This document shows positions 41,406 to 49,767 of a DNA stretch of 64,000 nt, piece after piece (within the stretch, counting starts at the first letter, position 1; the number at the start of each line of letters is the position of its first letter). Below the pieces are notes generated by a model. The model was given only the letters and a program-made list of their open reading frames with translations, had not been told where the DNA came from and did no database searches. The position numbers were made by a program, and so were the translations under genes. The stretch covers positions 1,422,489 through 1,486,488 of the forward strand of contig NZ_NJGY01000001.1 of the NCBI RefSeq assembly GCF_002250505.1, read 5' to 3'. Source of the stretch: Janthinobacterium sp. PC23-8. GTDB taxonomy: Bacteria; Pseudomonadota; Gammaproteobacteria; Burkholderiales; Burkholderiaceae_D.

Positions 41406-43562
41406 TTATGTCAATGCACGTGCTATAAATTTTTTATCTAAGTCAGTAAGATTCTTCATGGATCGATACCGAAGGCGGAGATAACGTGCTAATACGTTAA
41501 CATTTACTTTTGCCAAGCGCTCACTTTTTATTTTACTAAGCGTTTGCACGGGAATCCCCATCTCTTCAAGCGCAGAAAATACACCGGGAAGATGGCTATT
41601 TTCAAATTTAGCTTTAACATAATCGAACTGAGCCGAGAAAAGGAGACCGCGCTCATTAATAACGTGATTTATAAGATCTTGCAGAAGAGACAATGTCCGA
41701 GGGACTGCGAATCCAAATATATTACGGATTATTTTTAGATCGCGATCCATAGCAGTGGATTTTAAAATATCTGTAGCATAATGCAAATCTATCCACGCAA
41801 TTATTTCGTCGAGATATGACTGATGACTTTCTGCAAATAAATAACGCGAAATTTTTAATTTCAGGTCCGATTCTTGTGAATGCAAGTTCAAATGCAATAG
41901 TGTTCGGTATTCTGCAATTCTCAATGCGTTACACATTAGCTCTAGCTGAGCTGCGCTAGGCTTCTTCGAACAAGCCTCCTCCAGTTCATAATTTGAATGA
42001 GCTTTTACTGCCTCCAGAACTGCACGGAGAGTCTCTACCCGATATGTAGCATGCTTCTTCAGGATCGACAGCGGTACATGACTCGAAGCAATATAGTCAC
42101 TCAACGTGCCTGCAGCAGCCTCTTGGACATGTTCCGTTTCAATACCCGCTAGTAAATTTGGTGGCGTGGAGGAGCTTTGTAGACCGAGCGGAACATCAAC
42201 AATTCGCCCCTCAATTGTATCTTCAGGAATTTTTTCGAGGCAATGTACATTTCCAACAAAATGCACATTCATACGACCCGCACGTCCTTTTATATTATTA
42301 TGAGTGAATCGATCAATCGATCCAGTTCCGCTTCGATTATCAAATACAACTACCGTTTCTGCATTTGTATTTACACCCTCAATTATTGTGGCCGTACAAA
42401 TCAACACCTTTAATTTTTTCTCATTGAATAGATCAATAGTGTATTGCTGAATGGCGCGAGGCAAAGAACCGTGATGAATACCGATGCCGGCGCGCACTGC
42501 ACGAGAATATGCCCAGGTCGTGCTGTAGTGAGTGTCGATCCAGTCGGTATAACTGGAACGAACACTTGCTCCAATTTCATTTTCTATCAAACTCTCCACG
42601 ATTTCCGCTGCTGCCTGTGGAGAACGACAATAAATAATTGTTTGCTCACCAGAAGTCGACCCAATGGGCCTAAGTATTTTCAACAAGGCTCGGGTTTTTT
42701 CCTCACGATCGTTCGCAGGAATATTATATTCTGTAACATTTACCGCTACTGTATTAAATGCAGAAGGTACGAAAACATAATTTCGACCAAAGTCGTTTAG
42801 TCCGCGCACCTCGTCAACGCTAGGGCCGATCATGTAAAACTGTTTACTTACGAGCAGTAATTTACTCAGGCAGATATTTAGTGAGATAGTTCTTGCGTCA
42901 GCATCATTTTTTTTGAAAGCCAACTTGTAAAACTCATCAATTACGAACAAATCTATGTGTTTGAGATCAGTTCGTTCATTAATGCGCTCTTGGGTGAGCA
43001 CGAACACTGTTTTCCGTGAATCTCGTAGCTCCTGCGAATTATGAGAAATAACATCATAGCGCGACGCAAATTTGTGGGCAATTCGTCGCCGTGTCTCATC
43101 AATAAGTGCAATTGTGGGCACTACGATAACCACTCGAAAATATTTATCACTTGCTATGAGCGAGTCAACGATTGCACTTTTCCCCATACTAGTCGGGGCG
43201 CTCAATACGACATTTCTACCCTCATTTAGTAATTTCAGGATTTTTAGCTGCATCGAATGATATATAAATCCGGGCAGATAAGCGGCTCGGTATATCTCTA
43301 TAGCATATTGCTCCTCGATGGAGATTTTCGCGAACTCACTACTAAGATATGGATAAAGACCCGCCTTACGCACCATAGCTTTCAAGATACCAAGATGGTT
43401 AATGAATTTCTCTTTAGCATCTAATGCACGAATGACCAGCTCTCTACCAAGCACTTCCTCGTATGGATTCGAGAGCAAACTGTTCGCAGTGCTCAGGTAT
43501 ACGAAAGTATCTAACTGATTGCTCCCAAGAGAGCTTATAGCAGTCTCGAATTTTTTAGACAT
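41406..43562 (-). CDS. SF2 helicase of a Hachiman/AbpAB-like defence operon (HamB/AbpB-like)
   Basis: A 718-residue helicase. Motif I is APTSMGKS (residues 122-129), motif II is DEFY (209-212, in place of DEAD), LICTATIIEGVN marks motif V, and KGRAGR (425-430) is motif VI. The C-terminal 280 residues are helical and unrecognised. This layout (Ski2/HamB-type, with TATIIEGVN) fits helicases of the Hachiman and AbpAB anti-phage systems. ATGTCTAA overlaps the stop of the preceding nuclease gene, so the two are made together. Strongly AT-rich codon use marks it as acquired. The helicase presumably senses or tracks phage DNA and licenses the nuclease. Confidence 0.8.
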   Translation of the reverse strand: MSKKFETAISSLGSNQLDTFVYLSTANSLLSNPYEEVLGRELVIRALDAKEKFINHLGILKAMVRKAGLYPYLSSEFAKISIEEQYAIEIYRAAYLPGFIYHSMQLKILKLLNEGRNVVLSAPTSMGKSAIVDSLIASDKYFRVVIVVPTIALIDETRRRIAHKFASRYDVISHNSQELRDSRKTVFVLTQERINERTDLKHIDLFVIDEFYKLAFKKNDADARTISLNICLSKLLLVSKQFYMIGPSVDEVRGLNDFGRNYVFVPSAFNTVAVNVTEYNIPANDREEKTRALLKILRPIGSTSGEQTIIYCRSPQAAAEIVESLIENEIGASVRSSYTDWIDTHYSTTWAYSRAVRAGIGIHHGSLPRAIQQYTIDLFNEKKLKVLICTATIIEGVNTNAETVVVFDNRSGTGSIDRFTHNNIKGRAGRMNVHFVGNVHCLEKIPEDTIEGRIVDVPLGLQSSSTPPNLLAGIETEHVQEAAAGTLSDYIASSHVPLSILKKHATYRVETLRAVLEAVKAHSNYELEEACSKKPSAAQLELMCNALRIAEYRTLLHLNLHSQESDLKLKISRYLFAESHQSYLDEIIAWIDLHYATDILKSTAMDRDLKIIRNIFGFAVPRTLSLLQDLINHVINERGLLFSAQFDYVKAKFENSHLPGVFSALEEMGIPVQTLSKIKSERLAKVNVNVLARYLRLRYRSMKNLTDLDKKFIARALT

Positions 43563-45198
43563 ATTTTGTGCTTTGCAATTTCTCGGCAACAGCTTGTTGC
43601 AACGTCGTTAAACAAGGGTTTGGGAAAAGATATACAAAAAATCTCATTTTATGGAAAAATGTATCTTTCGACAAAAGAATGGAAATCATATCTTGAAATA
43701 ATAATTGCGCTTCTAAAAGGTGAGCATCATTACTACTCAACTGGCCGCGCAACTCAAAATGAGATGATTTATAACCTAGAAATATCACAAAGCAAAACCG
43801 GTCGATATTGTCATCAATTGGGATGCTTTCGTTTAGCAAGTCTGCGACATCGTGGTTAATAAAATAACTATCCTCTTTTATATCCAGAATTCTACGTCTT
43901 TGCTTGCCAAAATCATTTGATATTAATAGATTTATCTTTTCAGCTAATGATTCCATCACATCCGGAAGATCCGCGCTTTCGGAAAATTCGCTTATTCCTA
44001 ACCAAAGCTCGTCACCAGCAGATCGTTTCACAATATGAATATTTTCGAATTCGTCGAATGCAGCGCCTGCATCTACGTACAAGGTAGCCGGAACCGGTTG
44101 ACTATCCGAAAAAAACCGTAAGGCGGAGTGCATTAGAACACGCCCAATAAGCGAAGCTAGCTCTTTCTTTTCTTTATTTAGCCTTTCTGCGATCAGGTTA
44201 AGCTTTCCAAGCACACTCTTCCCAGTATTGTCTGCCAATTCGCTAGGCCTTAGTAATATCTCAGGCAACCACTCCACGACAGATTCTGCAATATATTGAT
44301 AGCGATATACTCCTCTTTCATAGCCTTGTCCAAGCGCCATGCCCGCGAGTTTTTCCGGAACTCCCAAATCAATAAATTTAACTAATATTGGATTCTTTGA
44401 TCCAACACCGTTAAAGTAAACTTTTTTGTAGATAGCCGTATTTTCGCCAACCAGTATTATTTCATTGCTAAACCACGAAATAAAGTCTTCACGTTTATAA
44501 GTTTTATCGTCAGCAGTATATATAGTTCGAGATAATGCACTTTTTTTCGTAATTATCGTCAGTATCGAGTTAAGGATCGCTTGATCCCCAACTCCTGGCT
44601 CCAAGACAATACTTTGTGAAATTGCTGCTTTAAGTATCGAATTTCTTGCCCGAAGCTCCAGTATCTCAAGAGAACTCGCGACTTCCCAAAATGCATTATC
44701 TACCCATTCCTTCACCGCAAGCCCGCTAGAGGTGACGTAAGAATTTAGTTTGGTCTCAAGCGAAGATATAAAGTCCGATCTCGCGTTATTATCAATTCTC
44801 TTATTAGGCGTCGTTCGCAAATACAAAAGTTCTTTGCGAACATCTCGCATACTCAGAATTCGAAATTTCGCTACTCTACCAATACCCTTGCACTGCATCG
44901 ATTTATGAATAATAGAGTCTTCACTAGGAAGAGGTTTTGGCTTCCCTTTCTCTTTTTTTCTTTTGGTCACAGCGCACACTTCGGTGATGGTCCACTTACT
45001 TTCACCATCTGTAGTTTTAACCTGAACAAATTCTTCGTGATCATCAAAAATAAGGTCTATATCGTCTGTTACCTCACATCGCACAGCAAGCAAAGTTTTA
45101 TCGGTTAACATTTGGATGACATATAGAGCGGCAGCATAGTCTTGGAAAAGAAATCCTGCCTTCGCCCCCACGCCGCCAGCATTTGAAGAAATCATCAT
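43555..45198 (-). CDS. Cap4/DUF4297-type nuclease with HamA/AbpA-like C-terminal domain
   Basis: A 547-residue protein. Residues 8-62 read as the start of a DUF4297/Cap4-like PD-(D/E)xK nuclease: GAKAGFLFQDYAAALYV, then E42, DDIDLI (D46-D48) and FVQVKT (Q59, K61), the expected metal and catalytic residues. The middle part is unrecognised. Residues about 370-535 resemble the domain shared by HamA and AbpA (DUF1837): VDAGAAFDEFENIHIVKR, DELWLGISEF, then a helix and FCFVIFLGYKSSHFE. In HamA the equivalent phrase carries Glu and Lys (LGExK); here it reads LGISEFS. The ATG at 45198 was preferred over an upstream TTG. Confidence 0.72.
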   Translation of the reverse strand: MMISSNAGGVGAKAGFLFQDYAAALYVIQMLTDKTLLAVRCEVTDDIDLIFDDHEEFVQVKTTDGESKWTITEVCAVTKRKKEKGKPKPLPSEDSIIHKSMQCKGIGRVAKFRILSMRDVRKELLYLRTTPNKRIDNNARSDFISSLETKLNSYVTSSGLAVKEWVDNAFWEVASSLEILELRARNSILKAAISQSIVLEPGVGDQAILNSILTIITKKSALSRTIYTADDKTYKREDFISWFSNEIILVGENTAIYKKVYFNGVGSKNPILVKFIDLGVPEKLAGMALGQGYERGVYRYQYIAESVVEWLPEILLRPSELADNTGKSVLGKLNLIAERLNKEKKELASLIGRVLMHSALRFFSDSQPVPATLYVDAGAAFDEFENIHIVKRSAGDELWLGISEFSESADLPDVMESLAEKINLLISNDFGKQRRRILDIKEDSYFINHDVADLLNESIPIDDNIDRFCFVIFLGYKSSHFELRGQLSSNDAHLLEAQLLFQDMISILLSKDTFFHKMRFFVYLFPNPCLTTLQQAVAEKLQSTKYV

Positions 45199-45516
45199 AG
45201 ATAAATTGGACTCATGCAAATAACATACAAAACAATGGTTGAGAGACTTTGTGTGTCCATTCTAACCATTTATTCAGAGAAACTGAAATAATTAGTGTAG
45301 CCCTGACCGCTTCGTTACCTATCAGCGAACATTTTTGTCTGCTCGGAAGCACTCCCCCCCCCCGCGAGCAGCAAGTTGAAGATTGCCTCGCCTTATTTGC
45401 GCAAAAATAGGTAGACTTAAAGTTGCTGGAATGACATTTAGTTGACCCTGGTGGGTTCTCTTGCTAGATTTAGTGTATGAGCTCGCAGCACGGTGGCGCT
45501 TCAGATTATGACTAGA
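45199..45516. other. Leader region of the defence operon
   Basis: About 320 bp upstream of the nuclease gene that should hold its promoter, although no strong -35/-10 pair could be fixed. It contains a run of ten C (45354-45363) inside a GCTCG/CGAGC hairpin. No gene seen. Confidence 0.4.
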
Positions 45517-45826
45517 TCACATCAGCCTCTGACTTCCGGCGGAAAGCGGTCTGATAGCAAGCGCATATGGCATATTGATTCCGAAGTATTCATTCCATTC
45601 GGCAAAGTCAATAGCGAACCCATCGGGGATGCGCTCGTCTTCGGCAAGTAATAGTTTTCGATCAGCGTCTGCTGCGTTACGCCGTAACGACTGCGATCCG
45701 TTTCAGTGCCAGCGCCGACCAGGTAATGCGCCATACATTGATCCGGCGCTGGCCCTCGCCGTCCTTGCCGCTAATTACTTTGCTCGCTCGATAGCTTGCT
45801 TGCCTCTCCGCTGCCGTTTCCACCAT
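45517..45826 (-). pseudogene. Decayed plasmid-type small gene, two frameshifts
   Basis: The frame starts well, with GGGGAGAG before ATG 45826, and reads MVETAAERQASYRASKVISG ... WSALALKRIA, then breaks. The sense resumes in a second frame (RYGVTQQTLIE) and again in a third (KLLLAEDERIPDGFAIDFAE, ending RLM). Joined, this matches a small protein family I remember from plasmids and phages (AxxRQxxYRAR ... ALALxRLARRYGVTQREMLE). The function of that family is uncertain. Two frame breaks within 60 bp mark it as inactive. Confidence 0.6.
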
Positions 45827-45845
45827 CGCGCTCTCCCCTGAACAT

Positions 45846-45884
45846 CGTTTATAGCGTCGTTACGCTGTAACGACGCTATAAACG
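45846..45884. repeat. 39-bp palindrome upstream of the decayed gene
   Basis: Perfect 18-bp arms, CGTTTATAGCGTCGTTAC and its complement, flank GCT. It begins 20 bases upstream of the pseudogene start. The central CGTTAC-nnn-GTAACG recurs inside the pseudogene at about 45675-45689. It could be an operator, a plasmid replication element or a terminator stem; no T-run follows. Confidence 0.7.
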
Positions 45885-46073
45885 AAAATTTGAGGTTCAT
45901 CCATGACTCGGCAAAATTTCACCTGCGTCAGATTCGACTGTTCCTGAGCAACATCGGCGAATGCAACGATCACATGAGTTCGCCAAGTTGGTAAAAATGT
46001 TACAGGAATCCCATTGCGAATTCGCGTAAATCTCGATGCATTCAAGAGATTTTCGGCGATTCATTCACCTTAA

Positions 46074-47406
46074 CAGGGTGTTGAATTAATCGCTGTGCCC
46101 GTCAACCGTCACGGGCCGGTAAACGTTGTTGCATCAGCCCCACTTCCCCACCGCCATCATGCGCAAGACCGACGTCACCCAGCACTCTCTGTACAGCTAC
46201 CGCTCGTTGGAAGAACGCATCCCGAATGCGCATCCCTTGCGCAAATTGCGGGTGCTGGTCGACGCCATCCTGGTCAATATGAACGATGATTTCCAGGCGC
46301 TGTATTCGCGTCGGGGCCGTCCTTCGATTGCCCCGGAACGCCTGCTGCGCGCCAGCCTGATCCAGACGCTGTTCTCCATCCGTTCCGAGCGCCAATTGGT
46401 GCAGCACATCGATTACAACCTGCTCTACCGCTGGTTCGTCGGCATGAATCTCGACGAGGCCGTGTGGAATCACTCAACCTTCAGCGCCAACCGTGAGCGC
46501 CTGTTCAGCGAAGCGATGACACAGCGTTTCTTCGCCCAGGTGCTGCGCATCGCCGAATGGAAAAACCTCGTTTCGGACGAGCATTTCACCGTTGACGGCA
46601 CCATGATCGAGGCGTGGGCATCGGTCAAGAGCTTCACCAGGAAGGACGGCAGCGGACCGCCGCCGAGCGACGGCGGGCGCAACGCCACGGTCGACTTCAA
46701 AGGCGAGAAACGCTGCAACGAGACGCATCAATCGACGACCGATCCGGATGCGCGCTTGTACAAGAAAGGCGACGGCGATAAGTCAAGGCTGTGCTACCTG
46801 GGCCACGCGCTGATGGAGAACCGCAATGGCCTCGTGGTCGATGCCACCACCACGCTGGCAAGTGGCACGGCCGAACGGGACGCGGCGCTGATCATGGCCG
46901 GGCGCAGCATCGACAAATCCGGCGCGACGCTGGGCGCCGACAAGGGCTACGACGCGGCCGCGTTCGTCAAGGAACTGCGCGCTCTGGGCGTGACGCCGCA
47001 TGTGGCGCAAAAAAACACAGCGCCATCGATGGACGCACCACGCGCCATGCGGGCTACGCGGTGAGCATCAAGAAACGCAAACTGGTCGAAGAGATCTTCG
47101 GCTGGAGCAAAACCATCGGCGGACTGCGCAAGGCGCGCTTCGTCGGCCTTGCGAAAGTGCGTGCCCAGACCACGTTTACTTTCGCCGCTTACAACCTGAC
47201 ACGCATGGCGACGATCTTTGGCTGGCGGTTATCGGCGATGGTGGGATAGCTCCGTCCAAAGTGGGTAGAAAGCGCTAAAAAATGCCAAAAATCGGCCTGA
47301 AAAGTGGCTGAAAACTGCTTTTTAGGAAAAAAGCGGCTTCCAGCCCAAAAAAATCGCATGTCGGGAGACAAAATCCGAAGGACTGGGTTCCTTTTTCAAC
47401 ACCCTG
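46074..47406 (+). mobile_element. IS5-family insertion sequence, 1333 bp
   Basis: Terminal inverted repeats CAGGGTGTTGAA and TTCAACACCCTG are exact over 12 bp. TTAA stands outside both ends (46070-46073 and 47407-47410), consistent with a 4-bp target duplication of the YTAR type used by IS5. One DDE transposase is encoded, in two overlapping frames. Base composition is higher in GC than the surrounding island, so the IS arrived from a different source. Confidence 0.88.
46159..47249 (+). CDS. IS5-family DDE transposase, interrupted by a -1 frame change
   Basis: The zero frame starts at ATG 46159 (MRKTDVTQHSLYSYRSLEER), contains the DUF772 N-terminal domain and DDE residues in FTVDGTMIEAWAS and GADKGYDAAAF, and stops at 47064. 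At 47010-47016 lies A-AAA-AAC in frame. Reading on in the -1 frame gives HSAIDGRTTRHAGYAVSIKK followed by RKLVEEIFGWSKT, which supplies the catalytic Glu, to a stop at 47249. Either ribosomal slippage makes the fused protein, or a C was lost from an ancestral CAAAACAAACAC and the gene is broken. Confidence 0.82.
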
Positions 47407-47519
47407 TTAACGGTCACTTTTTTAGGCGCTCGCGACCGGTATCAATGGTAGAGCCAATTTCCGTTACCTGAGCAGCTGCAACCGAGCATCCATGCTGCCT
47501 CCAGCGAATCCGAACTGTT

Positions 47520-47539
47520 CACCTATCCCACCAAGAATT
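47520..47539 (+). other. Right attachment site (attR) of genomic island
   Basis: CACCTATCCCACCAAGAATT matches the tRNA-Met 3' region (39037-39057) with one A missing. A terminator follows within 20 bases, as expected for the original downstream flank of the tRNA gene. Confidence 0.65.
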
Positions 47540-47554
47540 TGCAGCATTGACAAC

Positions 47555-47586
47555 CCGCTGCTGCCTTGCGCAGCGGCGGTTTTTTT
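47555..47586 (+). terminator. Terminator, probably of the original tRNA-Met gene
   Basis: CCGCTGC (47555-47561) and GCAGCGG (47570-47576) form a 7-bp stem followed by CGG and seven T. Without the island it would lie about 17 bases past the tRNA. Confidence 0.75.
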
Positions 47587-47600
47587 CATGGGCGCATATG

Positions 47601-47634
47601 AAAAAAATGCCGGTTCATCGGAACCGGCATTTTT
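47601..47634. terminator. Bidirectional terminator
   Basis: A 10-bp perfect stem (ATGCCGGTTC/GAACCGGCAT, loop ATCG) is flanked by A-run and T-run. It ends the minus-strand MFS gene that stops at 47653 and blocks plus-strand readthrough. Confidence 0.88.
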
Positions 47635-47652
47635 AATCACAGACTGCGTCGA

Positions 47653-48951
47653 TTACTCCCACGCTTCCTTGCCCGCACGTGGTTTGCCCACCAGCAGCAA
47701 GGCGCCCAGGGTCAGCAAGGCGGCCAGGGTCAGGTAGTAACCTACATATTGCAGGCCGTAGTTGGTGCCGAGCCAGGTGGCGATATACGGCGCCAGCGAG
47801 GCGCCCAGGATGCCGGCCAGGTTGAAGGTCAGCGAGGCGCCCGTGTAGCGCACTTCCGGCGGGAACAGTTCCGACAGCATGGTGCCCAGGGGACCATAGG
47901 TCATGCCCATCAGGCCCAGGCCGACGGCCATGAACAGCGTCACTTCCCAGGTCACGCCCGAGCCGAACATGGGCGCGAGCACCAGGCCGAAGACGGCGAT
48001 GGCGACCGAGACCCAGATCAACGTGGTGCGGCGGCCGCGGCGGTCCGCCAGGATGGCCGAGAACGGGATCGTCAGCGCGAAGAACAGCACGGCGAACAAT
48101 TGCACGATCAGGAATTCCTTGCGCGTGAAGCCCAGCTTGGTGGTGCCCCAGCTCAGTGCGAACACCGTCATCAGGTAGAACAGCACGAAGGTGGCCAGCG
48201 CCACGATGGTGCCCAGGAACAGCATGCGGCCGTGCTGGCGGAACACGGTGGCCACCGGCAGTTTTACGCGTTCGTTCTTGTCGAGCACTTTCTGGAAGTC
48301 CGGCGTTTCGGTGATTTTCAGGCGCACATACAGGCCGACGATGACCAACAGCGCGCTGGCCAGGAAAGGAATGCGCCAGCCGTAGCTGAAGAACTGCTCT
48401 TCGCTCAAGGTTTCGCTCAGCAGCAGGAAGATGCCGCCCGACAGGAAAAAGCCGATCGGCGCGCCCAGCTGCGGGAACATGCCGTACCAGGCGCGCTTGC
48501 CCGGTGGCGCGTTTTCCGTGGCCAGCAGCACCGCGCCGCCCCATTCGCCACCGAGACCCAGGCCCTGGCCGAAGCGGCACAGCGCCAGCAGCAAGGGCGC
48601 CATGGTGCCGATCGCGGCATAGGTCGGCAGCAGGCCGATCACGACGGTGGAAATGCCCATCGTCAGCAGCGCCGCCACCAGGGTCGCCTTGCGGCCGATG
48701 CGGTCGCCGTAGTGGCCGAACACGGCCGAGCCGATCGGACGCGCGAAAAACGCGATGGCAAAGGTGGCCAGCGACTGCAGCACGGCGGCCGACGGGTCGC
48801 CGGCGGGGAAAAACAATTTCGGGAACACCAGCACGGCGGCGGTGGCGTAGATATAGAAGTCGAAGAACTCGATGGTAGTGCCGATCAGGCTGGCAAACAG
48901 CACCGTGCCTGCCGAATTTTTCTTGGGGGTAATGCTCGGGGTATTGCTCAT
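47653..48951 (-). CDS. MHS-family MFS transporter (a)
   Basis: A 432-residue, 12-helix proton symporter of the metabolite:H+ symporter family, related to ShiA and ProP. Visible: TIEFFDFYIYATAAVLVFP, the helix 2-3 loop FGHYGDRIGRKATL, LGLGGEWGGAVLLATENAPP and the second loop LADRRGRRTTL. The substrate is unknown; relatives carry shikimate, alpha-ketoglutarate or other organic acids. The start MSNTPSITP (48951) has AAGGAG nine bases upstream. It is separate from the second MHS gene and lies just outside the island. Confidence 0.92.
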   Translation of the reverse strand: MSNTPSITPKKNSAGTVLFASLIGTTIEFFDFYIYATAAVLVFPKLFFPAGDPSAAVLQSLATFAIAFFARPIGSAVFGHYGDRIGRKATLVAALLTMGISTVVIGLLPTYAAIGTMAPLLLALCRFGQGLGLGGEWGGAVLLATENAPPGKRAWYGMFPQLGAPIGFFLSGGIFLLLSETLSEEQFFSYGWRIPFLASALLVIVGLYVRLKITETPDFQKVLDKNERVKLPVATVFRQHGRMLFLGTIVALATFVLFYLMTVFALSWGTTKLGFTRKEFLIVQLFAVLFFALTIPFSAILADRRGRRTTLIWVSVAIAVFGLVLAPMFGSGVTWEVTLFMAVGLGLMGMTYGPLGTMLSELFPPEVRYTGASLTFNLAGILGASLAPYIATWLGTNYGLQYVGYYLTLAALLTLGALLLVGKPRAGKEAWE

Positions 48952-49402
48952 GTACTGCGCTCCTTGGGGAGGGTGTCTAAAGGCCATTCTCTGGATGTTT
49001 GTTCAGGCGGCAGCACGGCGCGTTGTCTCGACGCGTCGCTGGCATATCATAGCCGCGCGCGCTCGCGTTTGCTGCGCATTTGCCAATCAATGTGCAAACA
49101 AAAAAACAACGTTCGTGCGCAATCCGGTGATCCGGGGCACGGCAGGAAGGGCGTCAGGGGATGAGGACGTGTGTCAGCGCCCGGCGATTGCCAGGCATTT
49201 CCGTACCAGAATTGCGCGTCGCATCGCGGCATCGGTCATTTGTGGTGAATCCTTGCCTGCGGCCGCCCGCGGTGGAGCCGGCCGTGATGATCGCGCCTGC
49301 ATCTTGTGAGGGATGCGGTTGATCTTGCTGTATGGATTCATGATACGCGTAGTGGTGCACTGCGGCAAGAAAGTTGTGGCGCGGCGGCGCCACGGGCCGC
49401 AT
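48952..49402. other. Intergenic stretch of 451 bp
   Basis: No clear gene. A minus-strand frame from about 49340 to 49174 (MNPYSKINRIPHKMQ ... MRRAILVRKCLAIAGR) is open but has no ribosome-binding site and no recognisable domain. The promoter for the MFS gene must lie at its left side. Confidence 0.4.
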
Positions 49403-49726
49403 TCAAATGTCGATCAGGGCGAACGCCTGCCCGATCTCGCCGCTGTCGAGCGGGCGCACCAGCCGCGCCACTTCCTGGCCGTCCTTGAGGAAGATCAGGG
49501 TTGGCCACAGCTTGACCCTGAACGAACGCCCGAGCAGGCGGCCGCTGCCGTCCTCCACGCGCAGGTGCGGCACGTCGGGGTGGTGTGCAAAGGCGGCCGC
49601 CAGCGGCGCGTCGGTGGCGCGGCAATGGCCGCACCAGCCGGTGCCAAATTCCAGCAAGGTCGCGCCCGGCAATGCGTCGATGTCGGCGCGCGTGGGCTGC
49701 GCCACGGCGTAGGTTTTGCTCATCAT
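49403..49726 (-). CDS. Thioredoxin-family protein
   Basis: A 107-residue thioredoxin fold with active-site W-C-G-H-C (FGTGWCGHCRATDAPLAAAF) in place of the usual CGPC, and the cis-proline loop FRVKLWPTLIFLKDG. No signal peptide. Probably a cytoplasmic disulfide reductase of unknown partner. GAGGAG precedes the start. It follows the FAH-family gene on the same strand after a GCCTGATCAGGC palindrome and six T. Confidence 0.88.
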   Translation of the reverse strand: MMSKTYAVAQPTRADIDALPGATLLEFGTGWCGHCRATDAPLAAAFAHHPDVPHLRVEDGSGRLLGRSFRVKLWPTLIFLKDGQEVARLVRPLDSGEIGQAFALIDI

Positions 49727-49767
49727 CGGTGTCTCCTCAAAAAAGCCAGTAGCCTGATCAGGCCGCG

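Noticed and set aside
45860-46045. A 61-codon frame starting MNASRFTRIRNGIPVTFLPT
   Set aside because: It runs through the 39-bp palindrome, has no ribosome-binding site and no recognisable domain.
49174-49340. Small protein between the MHS gene and the thioredoxin gene
   Set aside because: The frame lacks a ribosome-binding site, and I recognise nothing in it.
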